Assembly: GCA_945876515.1 (NCBI GenBank)
Contig: CAMCPF010000132.1
Span: 1 to 7,786 of the forward strand
From: Candidatus Kuenenia stuttgartensis
GTDB lineage: Bacteria; Planctomycetota; Planctomycetia; Pirellulales; UBA1268
Length of the DNA stretch: 7,786 nt
Reading direction: 5' to 3'
Shown here: positions 1 to 6,663 of the stretch, one piece after another
Position numbering within the stretch: position 1 is the stretch's first letter
How the letters are laid out: every line of letters starts with the position of its first letter
The notes under the pieces: model-generated
The model's database searches: none
What the model was told of the DNA's origin: nothing
What the model saw: the letters and a program-made list of their open reading frames with translations, nothing else
Position numbers and translations under genes: made by a program

Positions 1-176
1 TGGTGATCTCGGAGCTCAAGGAGCACACCTACTACGCCGTGATCCGCGACCTCAAGGACGGCGAGATCGTTGAGATCGACGCCCGCCCCTCCGACGCAAT
101 CGCCGTGGCCGTCACCTGCGAGCCCAACCTGCCGATCTACGTCGCCGAGGACGTCCTCGACAACGTGCTCGGATAG
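1..176 (+). CDS. Bifunctional nuclease family (DUF151) protein, C-terminal part
   Basis: Only the last 57 complete codons are in the window; the first full codon starts at position 3 and the TAG stop is at 174-176. The visible protein begins VISELKEHTYYAVI and carries the core signature EIDARPSDAIAVAV followed by PIYVAEDVLDNVLG. This matches the C-terminal half of the DUF151/BFN domain, in which the DARPSDAIALAV-type stretch and a P-I-Y-V-A-E ending are typical. Family members are usually about 130-160 residues, so more than half of the gene lies to the left. Plant and bacterial members have been reported to have DNase/RNase activity; the role in this organism is unknown. The gene converges on lysC with 12 nt between the two stop codons, and I see no terminator hairpin with a T-tract there, so the two transcripts probably overlap at their 3' ends. 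Confidence 0.85.
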   Translation, partial: VISELKEHTYYAVIRDLKDGEIVEIDARPSDAIAVAVTCEPNLPIYVAEDVLDNVLG

Positions 177-188
177 CCGCGACAACGC

Positions 189-1985
189 TCAGGCCGGGCT
201 CGCCGAAGCCTCGCGACCACCGGTGGCCGGCAGCCCAAACGCCTTGCGGAGCACCGCCAGGGCTCGCGGGCCGTGCTCGGCCGCCACGATCACGTTGAGC
301 CGGACCTCGCTGGTGTTCACGAGGTCGATGTTGATCCCGGCGTCGGTCAGGGGTTGAAACAGCCGGTCGGCCACGCCGGCGTGGCTGCGGATGCCGACGC
401 CCGTGATCGAGAGCTTGGCCACGTGGGGCACGTCGGCCACGGTCGCGCCCCGGGCCGCCGCGATCCCGCGAGCCGCGGCGGTCGCCCGCTCGGCGTCGCC
501 CGCCGGAACGGTGAACGAGATTTCCGCCCGGCCGTCCCGCGGGTGGCTCTGCACGATCATGTCCACGAACAGCCCGGCCCGGGCGACCTCGGCGAACACG
601 TCGGCCGCCACGCCCGGGGTGTCGGGCAGGTCGAGCAGCGTGACGAGCGCCTGGGAGCAGTCGAGCACGCAGTCCTCGATGGCGAGGTCCTCCATGCCCT
701 CGAGCCGCCGCACGACCTCGAGCGGGCTCGGCTTGGCGCCGTGGTCTTCGGCGTCCACCGCCTCGACCGAGGTCGGCGTTTCCAGGCCGAAGGCCGCGTG
801 CACGGCCGCCACCGCCGCCGGGGCGTCGGCTCGGCTGACGAGCGCCGAGATCTTGATCTCGCTGGTGGTGATCATCCGGACGTTGATGCCCGCGTCGGCC
901 AGCGCCTGAAACATCCTTCCGGCCACGCCCTCCTCGCGGGCCATGCCTACGCCGACCACCGACACCTTCGCCACGGCGTCGTCGTGCGACACGCCCGTGG
1001 CGCCCAGCGTTGCGGCGACCCGCCGGCTGACGTCGACCGCCTGGTGGAGGTCGTCGCTGGGCACGGTGAACGAGATGTCGGCCCGCCCCCCCTGCCCGAC
1101 GTTCTGCACGATCATGTCCACCGCGATCCCCGCCGTGGCCAGCTCCGAAAATAGGGCGTGGCTCGTACCGGGCTCGTCGGGCACGCTCTCGAGCGTGATC
1201 CGCGCCTCGTCCTTGGCCAGCGCCACGCCGCTGGCGGGCCTCGGCTTGGCCCGATCGGCCGGGAGGATCATCGTGCCAGGCATGTCCTTGAAGCTCGACC
1301 GCACCATCACCGGCACGCCGAACTTCTTGGCGAACTCGATCGACCGCGAGTGCATCACGCCGGCCCCCAGGCTGGCGAGTTCGAGCATTTCGTCGTAGGC
1401 GATCGAGGAGAGCCGCCGCGCGGCCGGTAGGATCCGGGGGTCGGTGGTGTAGATACCGTCCACGTCGGTGTAAATTTCGCACAGATCGGCGCCGAGCACG
1501 GCGGCCAGCGCCACGGCGGTGGTGTCGGAGCCGCCGCGGCCGAGCGTGGTGATGTTGCCATGCTGGTCGATCCCCTGGAAGCCGGCGGCGATCACGATCG
1601 CACCGCCGTCGAGCAGCGTCCGCACGTGGTCGGTGGAGATCGACTTGATCCGGGCCTTGCCGTGGCGGCTGTCGGTGCGGATGCCGATCTGCGCGCCGGT
1701 CAGGCTCACGGCCTCCCGGCCCGCCGCCTGGATCGCCATCGCGAACAGGGCCACGCTCACCTGCTCACCCGTCGAGAGCAGCATGTCCATCTCGCGGGCG
1801 TTGGGCCGGGGCGTGATCTCGCCGGCGAGTTCGACCAGGTGGTCGGTCTGGTGGCCCATGGCGCTGACCACGACCACCACCTGGTCGCCGGCGTCGTGCC
1901 GGGCGATCGCCTTGGCGGCGGCCGCCTTGATCTTCTGGGGGTCGGCGACGCTCGTGCCGCCGAACTTCTGGACGACCAGTGCCAT
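189..1985 (-). CDS. lysC: Aspartate kinase with four ACT domains
   Basis: This enzyme phosphorylates aspartate to 4-phospho-aspartate, the first committed step towards lysine, threonine and methionine. The 598-residue protein opens with the amino-acid-kinase motif KFGGTSV (7-13). It has the nucleotide/substrate loop GRGGSDTTA (149-157) and YTDVDGIYTTDPR (172-184), and its catalytic domain ends near residue 255. Four ACT domains follow, at about 262-330, 340-400, 437-515 and 523-586, arranged as two pairs. Monofunctional LysC of Bacillus or Corynebacterium type is about 400-450 residues with one pair, so this protein has an extra pair of about 170-190 residues. Cyanobacterial aspartate kinases of about 600 residues share this design and bind lysine and threonine. 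The ATG at 1985 is chosen because MALVVQKFGGTS is the canonical N-terminus and an AGGAG lies 10 nt upstream. The reading frame continues open further upstream, but that part is the shadow of the apgM-like gene. It is the last gene of the hom cluster. Which effector each ACT pair binds cannot be read from the sequence. Confidence 0.96.
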   Translation of the reverse strand: MALVVQKFGGTSVADPQKIKAAAAKAIARHDAGDQVVVVVSAMGHQTDHLVELAGEITPRPNAREMDMLLSTGEQVSVALFAMAIQAAGREAVSLTGAQIGIRTDSRHGKARIKSISTDHVRTLLDGGAIVIAAGFQGIDQHGNITTLGRGGSDTTAVALAAVLGADLCEIYTDVDGIYTTDPRILPAARRLSSIAYDEMLELASLGAGVMHSRSIEFAKKFGVPVMVRSSFKDMPGTMILPADRAKPRPASGVALAKDEARITLESVPDEPGTSHALFSELATAGIAVDMIVQNVGQGGRADISFTVPSDDLHQAVDVSRRVAATLGATGVSHDDAVAKVSVVGVGMAREEGVAGRMFQALADAGINVRMITTSEIKISALVSRADAPAAVAAVHAAFGLETPTSVEAVDAEDHGAKPSPLEVVRRLEGMEDLAIEDCVLDCSQALVTLLDLPDTPGVAADVFAEVARAGLFVDMIVQSHPRDGRAEISFTVPAGDAERATAAARGIAAARGATVADVPHVAKLSITGVGIRSHAGVADRLFQPLTDAGINIDLVNTSEVRLNVIVAAEHGPRALAVLRKAFGLPATGGREASASPA

Positions 1986-1995
1986 GCGTATGACT

Positions 1996-2000
1996 CTCCT
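1996..2000 (-). promoter_or_regulatory. Ribosome binding site of lysC
   Basis: The minus strand reads GGCAGGAGAGTCATACGC just before the lysC ATG. The AGGAG core is 10 nt from the start codon, a little long but good. It supports the start at 1985 over the longer open frame. The whole 47-nt spacer between the apgM-like stop and lysC shows no obvious promoter or terminator, which fits co-transcription. Confidence 0.6.
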
Positions 2001-2032
2001 GCCTTGGGCCGGCCGGACGGGGCCGGCGACGA

Positions 2033-3298
2033 TCAACCCCCGAGAAACCTGCCCATCAGCGTCCAGCCCGGCTCGATCCGCTCGCCCGAGGCCGCCGCAG
2101 CGGCCTCGTGGTAGGCGGTCGCCCGGTCCTGGGCGACCCCGCTGCCGGCCATCACGAAGGGCACCCCGCCGCGGGAATGGGTCTTCGTGGCGATGAAGGT
2201 CGGGTGGTCGGGGCAGATGAGGATCCGGTGGTCGCCGAGCGTGGCGAGATGGGCGGCGAGCGGGGCCACGATCATGGCGTCGATCTCCTCGATCGCCTTC
2301 ACCTTGGCCGCGGCGTCGCCCTGGTGGCTGGCCTCGTCCGGGGCCTCGACGTGCACGCAGACGAGGTCGGCCGTGTCGAGTTCGGCGATCGCATACCGCC
2401 CCTTCGCGGCGTAGTCGGTGTCGAGATAGCCGGTCGCCCCCGGCACCTCGAGCCGCTTCCAGCCCGCGAGTGTTGCGAGGCCGCGGAGCAGATCCACGGC
2501 CGTGATCATGGTGCCCGAGCAGCCATATTTCGTGGTAAACGGCTCGAAGGCCGGCGCTCGGCCGGCCCCCCACAACCAGACGTGCGTGGCGGGCCGCTGG
2601 CCGGCGGCCTCCCGCCGGCGGTTGACCGGATGATCGGCGAGCCAGCCCGCGCTCTTGGCCATGATCTCGGTGAGCAGCCGGCTGCCGGTGCCGCGCGGGA
2701 AGTGATCCACGACCGGCTTGTCCATCAGGTCGTGCGGCGGCGTGGTGCGGAGGTCGGCGCCGAGCGGCAGGCCGGCGGCGGGATCCTCGGCGGCCTGGGC
2801 GGCGCAGCACCCCTCGCCCCGGTAGAGCAAGAGATTGCGGTAGCTCACGCCGGGCGCGAACGTCCAGGCGGCGGCGAGCGCGGGGAAGTCGGCGGCCAGG
2901 CCTCGCTGGCAGGCGGCGAGCAGTTCGGTCGCCTCCTCGGTGGAGACGTGGCCGGCGGTGAAGTCTTCCATCACCCGGGCGGTGCCGCGCTGGCGGATGG
3001 TGACGAGGTTGCAGCGGACGGCCAGGTCACGCGGCCCGAGCACGATCCCCTTGGCCGCGGCCTCGAGCGGTGCCCGGCCCGTGAAATACACGAGCGGGTC
3101 GTAGCCCATGAGGCTCATGCAGGCCACCTCGGAGCCTGGGGGCAGCGAGTCGGGCACGTGGTTGGTGAGCCCCACGCGGCCGCGGGCCGCCAGGGCGTCG
3201 AGGGCCGGCGTATGGGCCGCCTCGAGCGGTGTCTTCCCGCCGAGGCTCGCCTGCGGTTCGTCGGCCGCGCCGTCGGGGATCACGATCACGTACTTCAT
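2033..3298 (-). CDS. ApgM-family phosphotransferase, probable homoserine kinase
   Basis: The 421-residue protein belongs to the archaeal-type cofactor-independent phosphoglycerate mutase family of the alkaline phosphatase superfamily. Visible motifs are D9-G10 in IPDGAADEP, LGGKTPLEAAHTP (19-31), the probable nucleophile S56 in PPGSEVACMS, FTGRAPLEAAAKGI (72-85) and HVWLWGAGRAP (239-249). The metal-binding set is D321 and H325 in VEAPDEASHQGD, D364 and H365 in CPDHPTF, and H374 in TKTHS. These align by pattern with the two-metal ligands of phosphoglycerate mutase. A default annotation would be 2,3-bisphosphoglycerate-independent phosphoglycerate mutase. The gene sits 3 nt after hom and 47 nt before lysC. 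A recognised subfamily of ApgM-like proteins found in such neighbourhoods is the proposed homoserine kinase of species lacking ThrB, which would make O-phosphohomoserine for threonine synthase. Family membership is nearly certain; the homoserine kinase role is an inference from context. The start is supported by a strong Shine-Dalgarno and the typical N-terminus MKYVIVIPDG. Confidence 0.88.
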   Translation of the reverse strand: MKYVIVIPDGAADEPQASLGGKTPLEAAHTPALDALAARGRVGLTNHVPDSLPPGSEVACMSLMGYDPLVYFTGRAPLEAAAKGIVLGPRDLAVRCNLVTIRQRGTARVMEDFTAGHVSTEEATELLAACQRGLAADFPALAAAWTFAPGVSYRNLLLYRGEGCCAAQAAEDPAAGLPLGADLRTTPPHDLMDKPVVDHFPRGTGSRLLTEIMAKSAGWLADHPVNRRREAAGQRPATHVWLWGAGRAPAFEPFTTKYGCSGTMITAVDLLRGLATLAGWKRLEVPGATGYLDTDYAAKGRYAIAELDTADLVCVHVEAPDEASHQGDAAAKVKAIEEIDAMIVAPLAAHLATLGDHRILICPDHPTFIATKTHSRGGVPFVMAGSGVAQDRATAYHEAAAAASGERIEPGWTLMGRFLGG

Positions 3299-3301
3299 CG
3301 C

Positions 3302-4627
3302 TCAGGCCTCCTGCCGCGGCTCGGCCGGCCGCCAGTCGTCGAGCACCGGCAGGCAGTCGCAGCCGCCCCGCACCACGGCCGAGCGGCCGATCTCGGCGAG
3401 GGCTTTCTCCACCGCGCTCGGCGGGCAGTGGTGGGTCATGATCACCAGCGGCACGGGGCCGCCGGTGCCGCTTTCATGCTGGATGAGCGACGCGATCGAG
3501 ACGCCGTGACGGCCGAGGATGCCCGAGATCTCCGCCATCACGCCGGGGCGGTCGAGGACGGGGATCCGGAGAAAGTGCCGCTGGGGCATCTCGACGCCGG
3601 CGATCCGGGCGGCCGGGCTCTCAGCGTCGAGGATGCCCGTGGCCTGGAAGGTGATCGCCGCCCGACCCACGACCGTGTCGATGATGTCGGCCACGACGGC
3701 CGAGGCGGTGGGCATCTGCCCGGCGCCGAGCCCGTGGAAGAAGAGCCGGCCCACGGCGTCGCCCACGATGCTCACGGCGTTGTAGGCCCCGCGGGTCTCG
3801 GCCAGCGGCGTGCCCACCTTCACGAGCGCGGGCGAGACCCGCATCGCGAGCCGACCATCCACCCGCGCGGCCGTGGCCACCAGACGGATCCGGTAGCCGA
3901 GCTTGGCGGCATAGGCCATCAGCCCCTGGTCGATCTGCTCGATGCCGGTGCGCGGGATGTCGGCCCACGGCACCCAGACGCCGAAGGCGAGGTGGGAGAG
4001 GATCGCGAGTTTGTGGGCGGCGTCGGTGCCATCGACGTCCATCGCCGGGTCGGCCTCGGCATAACCCGCCTCCTGGGCGGCCCGCAGAACGGCGGCGTAG
4101 TCGGCCCCCTCCTCTTCCATCTTCGAGAGGATGAAGTTGCTCGTGCCGTTCAAGATTCCGCGGATGCTCTCGATCTGATTGGCGGCCAGGCACTGGCCGA
4201 TCGCGGCAACGATCGGGATCCCACCGGCGGCGGCCGCCTCGAACGCGATCGACCGGCCGAGCCGCCGCGCCAGGTCGAAGAGTTCCGGACCGTGCTCGGC
4301 GATCAACGCCTTGTTGGCCGTGACCACGTCCTTCCCGTGCTCCAGCAGGTCGATCGCCATCGAGCGGGCCGGCTCGAGCCCACCCACGAGCAGGGCGGCC
4401 ACGGTGATCGACTCATCGCGGGAGATCGTGCGGATGTCGGCGGAGATGCGGTCTTCCGCGAGCGGGAGGTTCCGCGGCTTGCCGAGGTCGCGGACAACGG
4501 CCTTCTCGACCACGATCGACCGGCCGGCGTGACGAGTGATGTGGTCGGCCGAGCCGACGAGCAGCCGGACCACACCCGAACCGACCGTGCCGAGGCCGAC
4601 GACACCGACGCGGACAGGCTCATTCAT
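3302..4627 (-). CDS. hom: Homoserine dehydrogenase, monofunctional, with C-terminal ACT domain
   Basis: This enzyme reduces L-aspartate 4-semialdehyde to L-homoserine with NAD(P)H, the branch step to threonine and methionine. The 441-residue protein has the Rossmann motif GLGTVGSG (11-18), VVTANKALIA (101-110), GGIPI (135-139) and NGTSNFIL (160-167). Residues 184-206 fit the family signature A-x3-G-Y-x-E-x-D-P-x2-D-V-x-G-x-D-x3-K completely. In it, D202 and K206 correspond to the catalytic Asp/Lys pair of characterised enzymes. An ACT domain occupies about 353-425 (RIPVLDRPGVMAEISGILG onwards). The length is normal for Gram-positive-type Hom of about 430 residues, and no aspartate kinase is fused. 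The start MNEPVRVGVVGLG gives the expected short lead to the NAD site; the frame is open upstream for 64 more codons but without family-like sequence. No convincing Shine-Dalgarno precedes the ATG, unlike the two downstream genes. It is the first gene of the probable hom/apgM-like/lysC operon. Confidence 0.96.
   Translation of the reverse strand: MNEPVRVGVVGLGTVGSGVVRLLVGSADHITRHAGRSIVVEKAVVRDLGKPRNLPLAEDRISADIRTISRDESITVAALLVGGLEPARSMAIDLLEHGKDVVTANKALIAEHGPELFDLARRLGRSIAFEAAAAGGIPIVAAIGQCLAANQIESIRGILNGTSNFILSKMEEEGADYAAVLRAAQEAGYAEADPAMDVDGTDAAHKLAILSHLAFGVWVPWADIPRTGIEQIDQGLMAYAAKLGYRIRLVATAARVDGRLAMRVSPALVKVGTPLAETRGAYNAVSIVGDAVGRLFFHGLGAGQMPTASAVVADIIDTVVGRAAITFQATGILDAESPAARIAGVEMPQRHFLRIPVLDRPGVMAEISGILGRHGVSIASLIQHESGTGGPVPLVIMTHHCPPSAVEKALAEIGRSAVVRGGCDCLPVLDDWRPAEPRQEA
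3307..3312 (-). promoter_or_regulatory. Strong ribosome binding site of the apgM-like gene inside the hom 3' end
   Basis: The minus strand reads AGGAGG 8 nt before the ATG at 3298. The site lies within the last codons of hom, whose TGA ends only 3 nt before the start codon. This layout suggests translational coupling between the two genes. It is the best Shine-Dalgarno match seen in the window. Confidence 0.7.
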
Positions 4628-4667
4628 GGGGCGGCTGGCGGAAGGGCGGGAGAGAAGACTGGCGTCG

Positions 4668-4696
4668 ATCCTACCGAGCCTAGCCCACGCCCGGAA
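4668..4696 (-). promoter_or_regulatory. Weak candidate promoter for the hom operon
   Basis: The 112-nt spacer between the protease stop (4740) and the hom start (4627) is the natural place for the operon promoter. On the minus strand a TAGGAT (4668-4673) could serve as a -10 box, with TTCCGG 17 nt upstream (4691-4696) as a poor -35. The match is weak. In the same spacer CCGGGC and GCTCGG could form a 6-bp stem with one G-U pair, but no T-tract follows, so it is not a clear terminator. I see no leader peptide rich in Thr or Ile, so no sign of classical attenuation. Confidence 0.18.
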
Positions 4697-4739
4697 GGAA
4701 GGACGTCGCGAGGCCGGCTGTAGGGATTCTGCGGGCTGG

Positions 4740-6536
4740 CTACCGCGCGAGCTCCGGCGCGAGCCACACGCCCCAGTCAGCCCCGTTGCCGTCGCCTGCG
4801 TCCTCGGTGACGAGTTCAATCGCCTGCACGCCGGCCAGATCGACGTCGTACGTCCCCGTCTTGCCCGGCCCGAGTTTTGCCGACCGAAACACCTCGCGGC
4901 CGTCGGCCTTGATCACGAACACCACCGACCCGCCCGACTGGGTCGGCAGGCCGCACTCGCCACGGAGCCGCCGCCACTTCCCGGCGAGGTCGTAGCGGTG
5001 CAGGGCCGGGGCGTGGGCGTAAATGCCGGTTTCGAACATCCGGCCGCCCGACTCGATCACGGCCTCCGGCCGCGGCAGATGGTCATAGGCCGGCTTGAGC
5101 CAGCCCACCTTCGCCTGGGCCGGAATGGCCTGTGAGAGCGCGAGCGTCTTGAGCGACTCGGCAGTGGCCGCGGGATCGACCGTCTGGCGGCCCGCCGCCC
5201 GGCCGCGGAGCACGGCCGCGGCGAACCGCGCCGCCGGACCGTCGGCGGGCGCTACCCCGTGGGCCGCCTCCGGCCCCTTCATCGCCAGGGTCTCGAGAAA
5301 CGGCGCGAGGCCGAACGCAACCTGCATCGTCTCCACGTCCACGGTGCCGTCCTTGGCGACGGCGTACGGCTCGCCCCTGCCGGTCGTGGCCCCGTTGGCG
5401 TGGCAGGCGACGAGCCGCAGTTCGGCCGTCCGCCCGGCGACGAGCGCCGCGCAGTCGAGCGCGAAGCGTCCCTCCGCGTCGGGCACGGCCGACACGGTGC
5501 GGGCGTCATAATCACCGCCGCCTGCGGGATCGAGGTAACCCACGACCGCGTACACCGGCGGCTCCCCTGCTACCCGGCCGGTCAGGCGAAACGACTTGCC
5601 GTCGGCGGCCAGTTCGACCGCGAGATCGGCGAACGACCCCTGCGGTTCGGTGCCCAGCCCCTTCACCGACCCGGAAAACTGCGGATGGGACGCCAGCCGC
5701 AGGGCGTGGGCGAGCGTGAGGAAGGAGCCCTTGCCCTCGCCCCGCAGTTCGTCGCCGTAGGTGCGGTTGCCGCTGCCCATGAGCGCCGTGCCCTGGACCT
5801 CTTCGTCGAGCCGCTCGCGGCAGTGGGGCAGGCCGAGGGCGTGGCCCAGTTCGTGGGCGATGCCGCCGATGAAGATCGAGTTGTGCTTGCCCAGCGAGAT
5901 TCGGCCGTATTGGCCGTCCTGCACGAGCGGCTCTTTTGCGGCCAGGTTCGTCGTGTCGAGCTCCGGGCTGTCGAGCTGCCAGGCCGTGCCCCGCCGCCAG
6001 TCGCCGCCGGCGTAGTAGGGGCTTTTGTGGCGGAACGTAAGCTTCTCCGAATCCCACTCGGCCAGATTCGTAAACAGCATCACCGTCTCGCGGTCCATGT
6101 CGATCCCCTTAGCCCGCATCACGGGCACGCACTCCTTGCGGATCCGGTGCCCGTCGGGCCCGTCGTAGTCAGCCCACGCCCCCTCGCCGACTATCTCGTG
6201 GACGACAAGCCGGCCGGCGGCGTCGCGATCGAGCCGGATCGACCGCGGACCGAAGCCGTGCCGCTCCATCTCGCGGCGGTAGAAGTCCTGGATGTGGGTC
6301 ATGATCCGGTCGAGCCGCTCGTGATGGGCGGCGGGGAACCCGCGGTCGTTCGTCCGCCAGGCGATCACGTGCAGGAGCCGCTCGCCCGGCTCGGGAGCCT
6401 CGGCCTGCCAGCCGTCGAGGATCGTCCGGGCCGCGGACACGTCGGCGTCGGCCCGGGCCGCGTCGGTCCGCCAGAGAGAAGCAATCAGGCCCAACGGCAG
6501 GCCGAACAGAACGAGGGCGGAACGAGTCGCGTGCAT
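4740..6536 (-). CDS. Secreted zinc metalloprotease (metzincin-like) with C-terminal NPCBM domain
   Basis: The 598-residue protein starts with a Sec-type signal peptide: a basic residue near the start, a hydrophobic run (SALVLFGLPLGLIASLW), then a likely cut after ARA at residue 29. The zinc site is HELGHALGLPH (228-238), which fits HExxHxxGxxH with H228, H232 and H238 as ligands and E229 as catalytic base. A candidate Met-turn methionine, M253, lies in GTALMGSGN about 15 residues later, as in metzincins. Residues 300-400 look like a beta-rich linker domain (YAVVGYLDPAGG, RTAELRLVACHANG). Residues about 474-595 resemble an NPCBM/NEW2 domain: GIYAHAP, RYDLAGKWRRL, GSVVFVIKADG, and VTEDAGDGNGADWGVW near the end. 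NPCBM domains are associated with carbohydrate binding, so the enzyme may act on glycans, glycoproteins or envelope material outside the cytoplasm. The substrate is unknown and I cannot name the exact peptidase family. The ATG at 6536 has a GAGG 8 nt upstream. Confidence 0.82.
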   Translation of the reverse strand: MHATRSALVLFGLPLGLIASLWRTDAARADADVSAARTILDGWQAEAPEPGERLLHVIAWRTNDRGFPAAHHERLDRIMTHIQDFYRREMERHGFGPRSIRLDRDAAGRLVVHEIVGEGAWADYDGPDGHRIRKECVPVMRAKGIDMDRETVMLFTNLAEWDSEKLTFRHKSPYYAGGDWRRGTAWQLDSPELDTTNLAAKEPLVQDGQYGRISLGKHNSIFIGGIAHELGHALGLPHCRERLDEEVQGTALMGSGNRTYGDELRGEGKGSFLTLAHALRLASHPQFSGSVKGLGTEPQGSFADLAVELAADGKSFRLTGRVAGEPPVYAVVGYLDPAGGGDYDARTVSAVPDAEGRFALDCAALVAGRTAELRLVACHANGATTGRGEPYAVAKDGTVDVETMQVAFGLAPFLETLAMKGPEAAHGVAPADGPAARFAAAVLRGRAAGRQTVDPAATAESLKTLALSQAIPAQAKVGWLKPAYDHLPRPEAVIESGGRMFETGIYAHAPALHRYDLAGKWRRLRGECGLPTQSGGSVVFVIKADGREVFRSAKLGPGKTGTYDVDLAGVQAIELVTEDAGDGNGADWGVWLAPELAR

Positions 6537-6544
6537 GCGGCAGA

Positions 6545-6548
6545 CCTC
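6545..6548 (-). promoter_or_regulatory. Ribosome binding site of the metalloprotease gene
   Basis: The minus strand reads CGAGGTCTGCCGC directly before the ATG at 6536, putting GAGG 8 nt from the start. Together with the signal peptide that begins exactly there, it fixes the start. Confidence 0.5.
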
Positions 6549-6628
6549 GAAAATGCTTCAGGGCAGTGTGATCGACAAAGTGTAGCTCCAGCGACGCACC
6601 ATCCGCACGACGAGATAGCGGTACCATA

Positions 6629-6647
6629 GGGGCCGATCCACGGCCCC
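6629..6647 (+). repeat. Perfect 7-bp inverted repeat (hairpin) just upstream of glpD
   Basis: The sequence GGGGCCG ATCCA CGGCCCC forms a perfect 7-bp stem, all G-C pairs, with a 5-nt loop. It ends 16 nt before the glpD ATG. As RNA it would be a very stable hairpin in the glpD leader; as DNA it could be an operator half-site pair. No T-tract follows, so it is not a standard terminator. In DNA this rich in G and C, chance is a real alternative. Confidence 0.4.
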
Positions 6648-6663
6648 GGCCTCCCCCGATTCG

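Larger units (their letters stand above)
6537..6663. promoter_or_regulatory. Divergent promoter region between the protease gene and glpD
   Basis: Both neighbours are read away from this 127-nt spacer, so it must hold the promoters for each unless they are far shifted. Possible -10 boxes are TACACT on the minus strand, near 6580, and TACCAT on the plus strand (6622-6627). Neither has a recognisable -35 at 16-18 nt, so I do not call exact promoters. The only clear structure is the inverted repeat at 6629-6647. Confidence 0.4.

Noticed and set aside
146..159. 14-bp perfect palindrome CGAGGACGTCCTCG
   Set aside because: It lies inside the DUF151 coding sequence and is explained by the codons for E-D-V-L; no loop for a terminator and no partner copy nearby.
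217..226. 10-bp palindrome CCACCGGTGG near the lysC 3' end
   Set aside because: Short, within coding sequence, no T-tract; expected by chance in GC-rich DNA.
1086..1092. Run of seven C that could mark a frameshift or phase-variable tract in lysC
   Set aside because: The lysC frame continues through it with ACT-domain sequence on both sides, so there is no frameshift, and seven bases is short for phase variation.
112..1482. 456-codon minus-strand open frame overlapping lysC in another frame
   Set aside because: The translation is Arg/Gly-rich repeats with no domain and runs in the wrong frame of the well-supported lysC.
2108..4723. 871-codon open frame on the plus strand opposite hom and the apgM-like gene
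   Set aside because: It is antisense to two genes with full family motifs, and its product is rich in Gly, Arg, His and Asp without any recognisable domain. Long antisense frames are expected in DNA this GC-rich.
6564..6585. TGTGATCGACAAAGTGT resembling a CRP-type site in the protease-glpD spacer
   Set aside because: Only the left half matches TGTGA; the right half lacks TCACA, so there is no symmetric site.
5259..6629. 456-codon plus-strand open frame opposite the metalloprotease gene
   Set aside because: Low-complexity translation rich in Arg, Val and Gly, antisense to a gene with a signal peptide, zinc site and NPCBM-like domain; a shadow frame.
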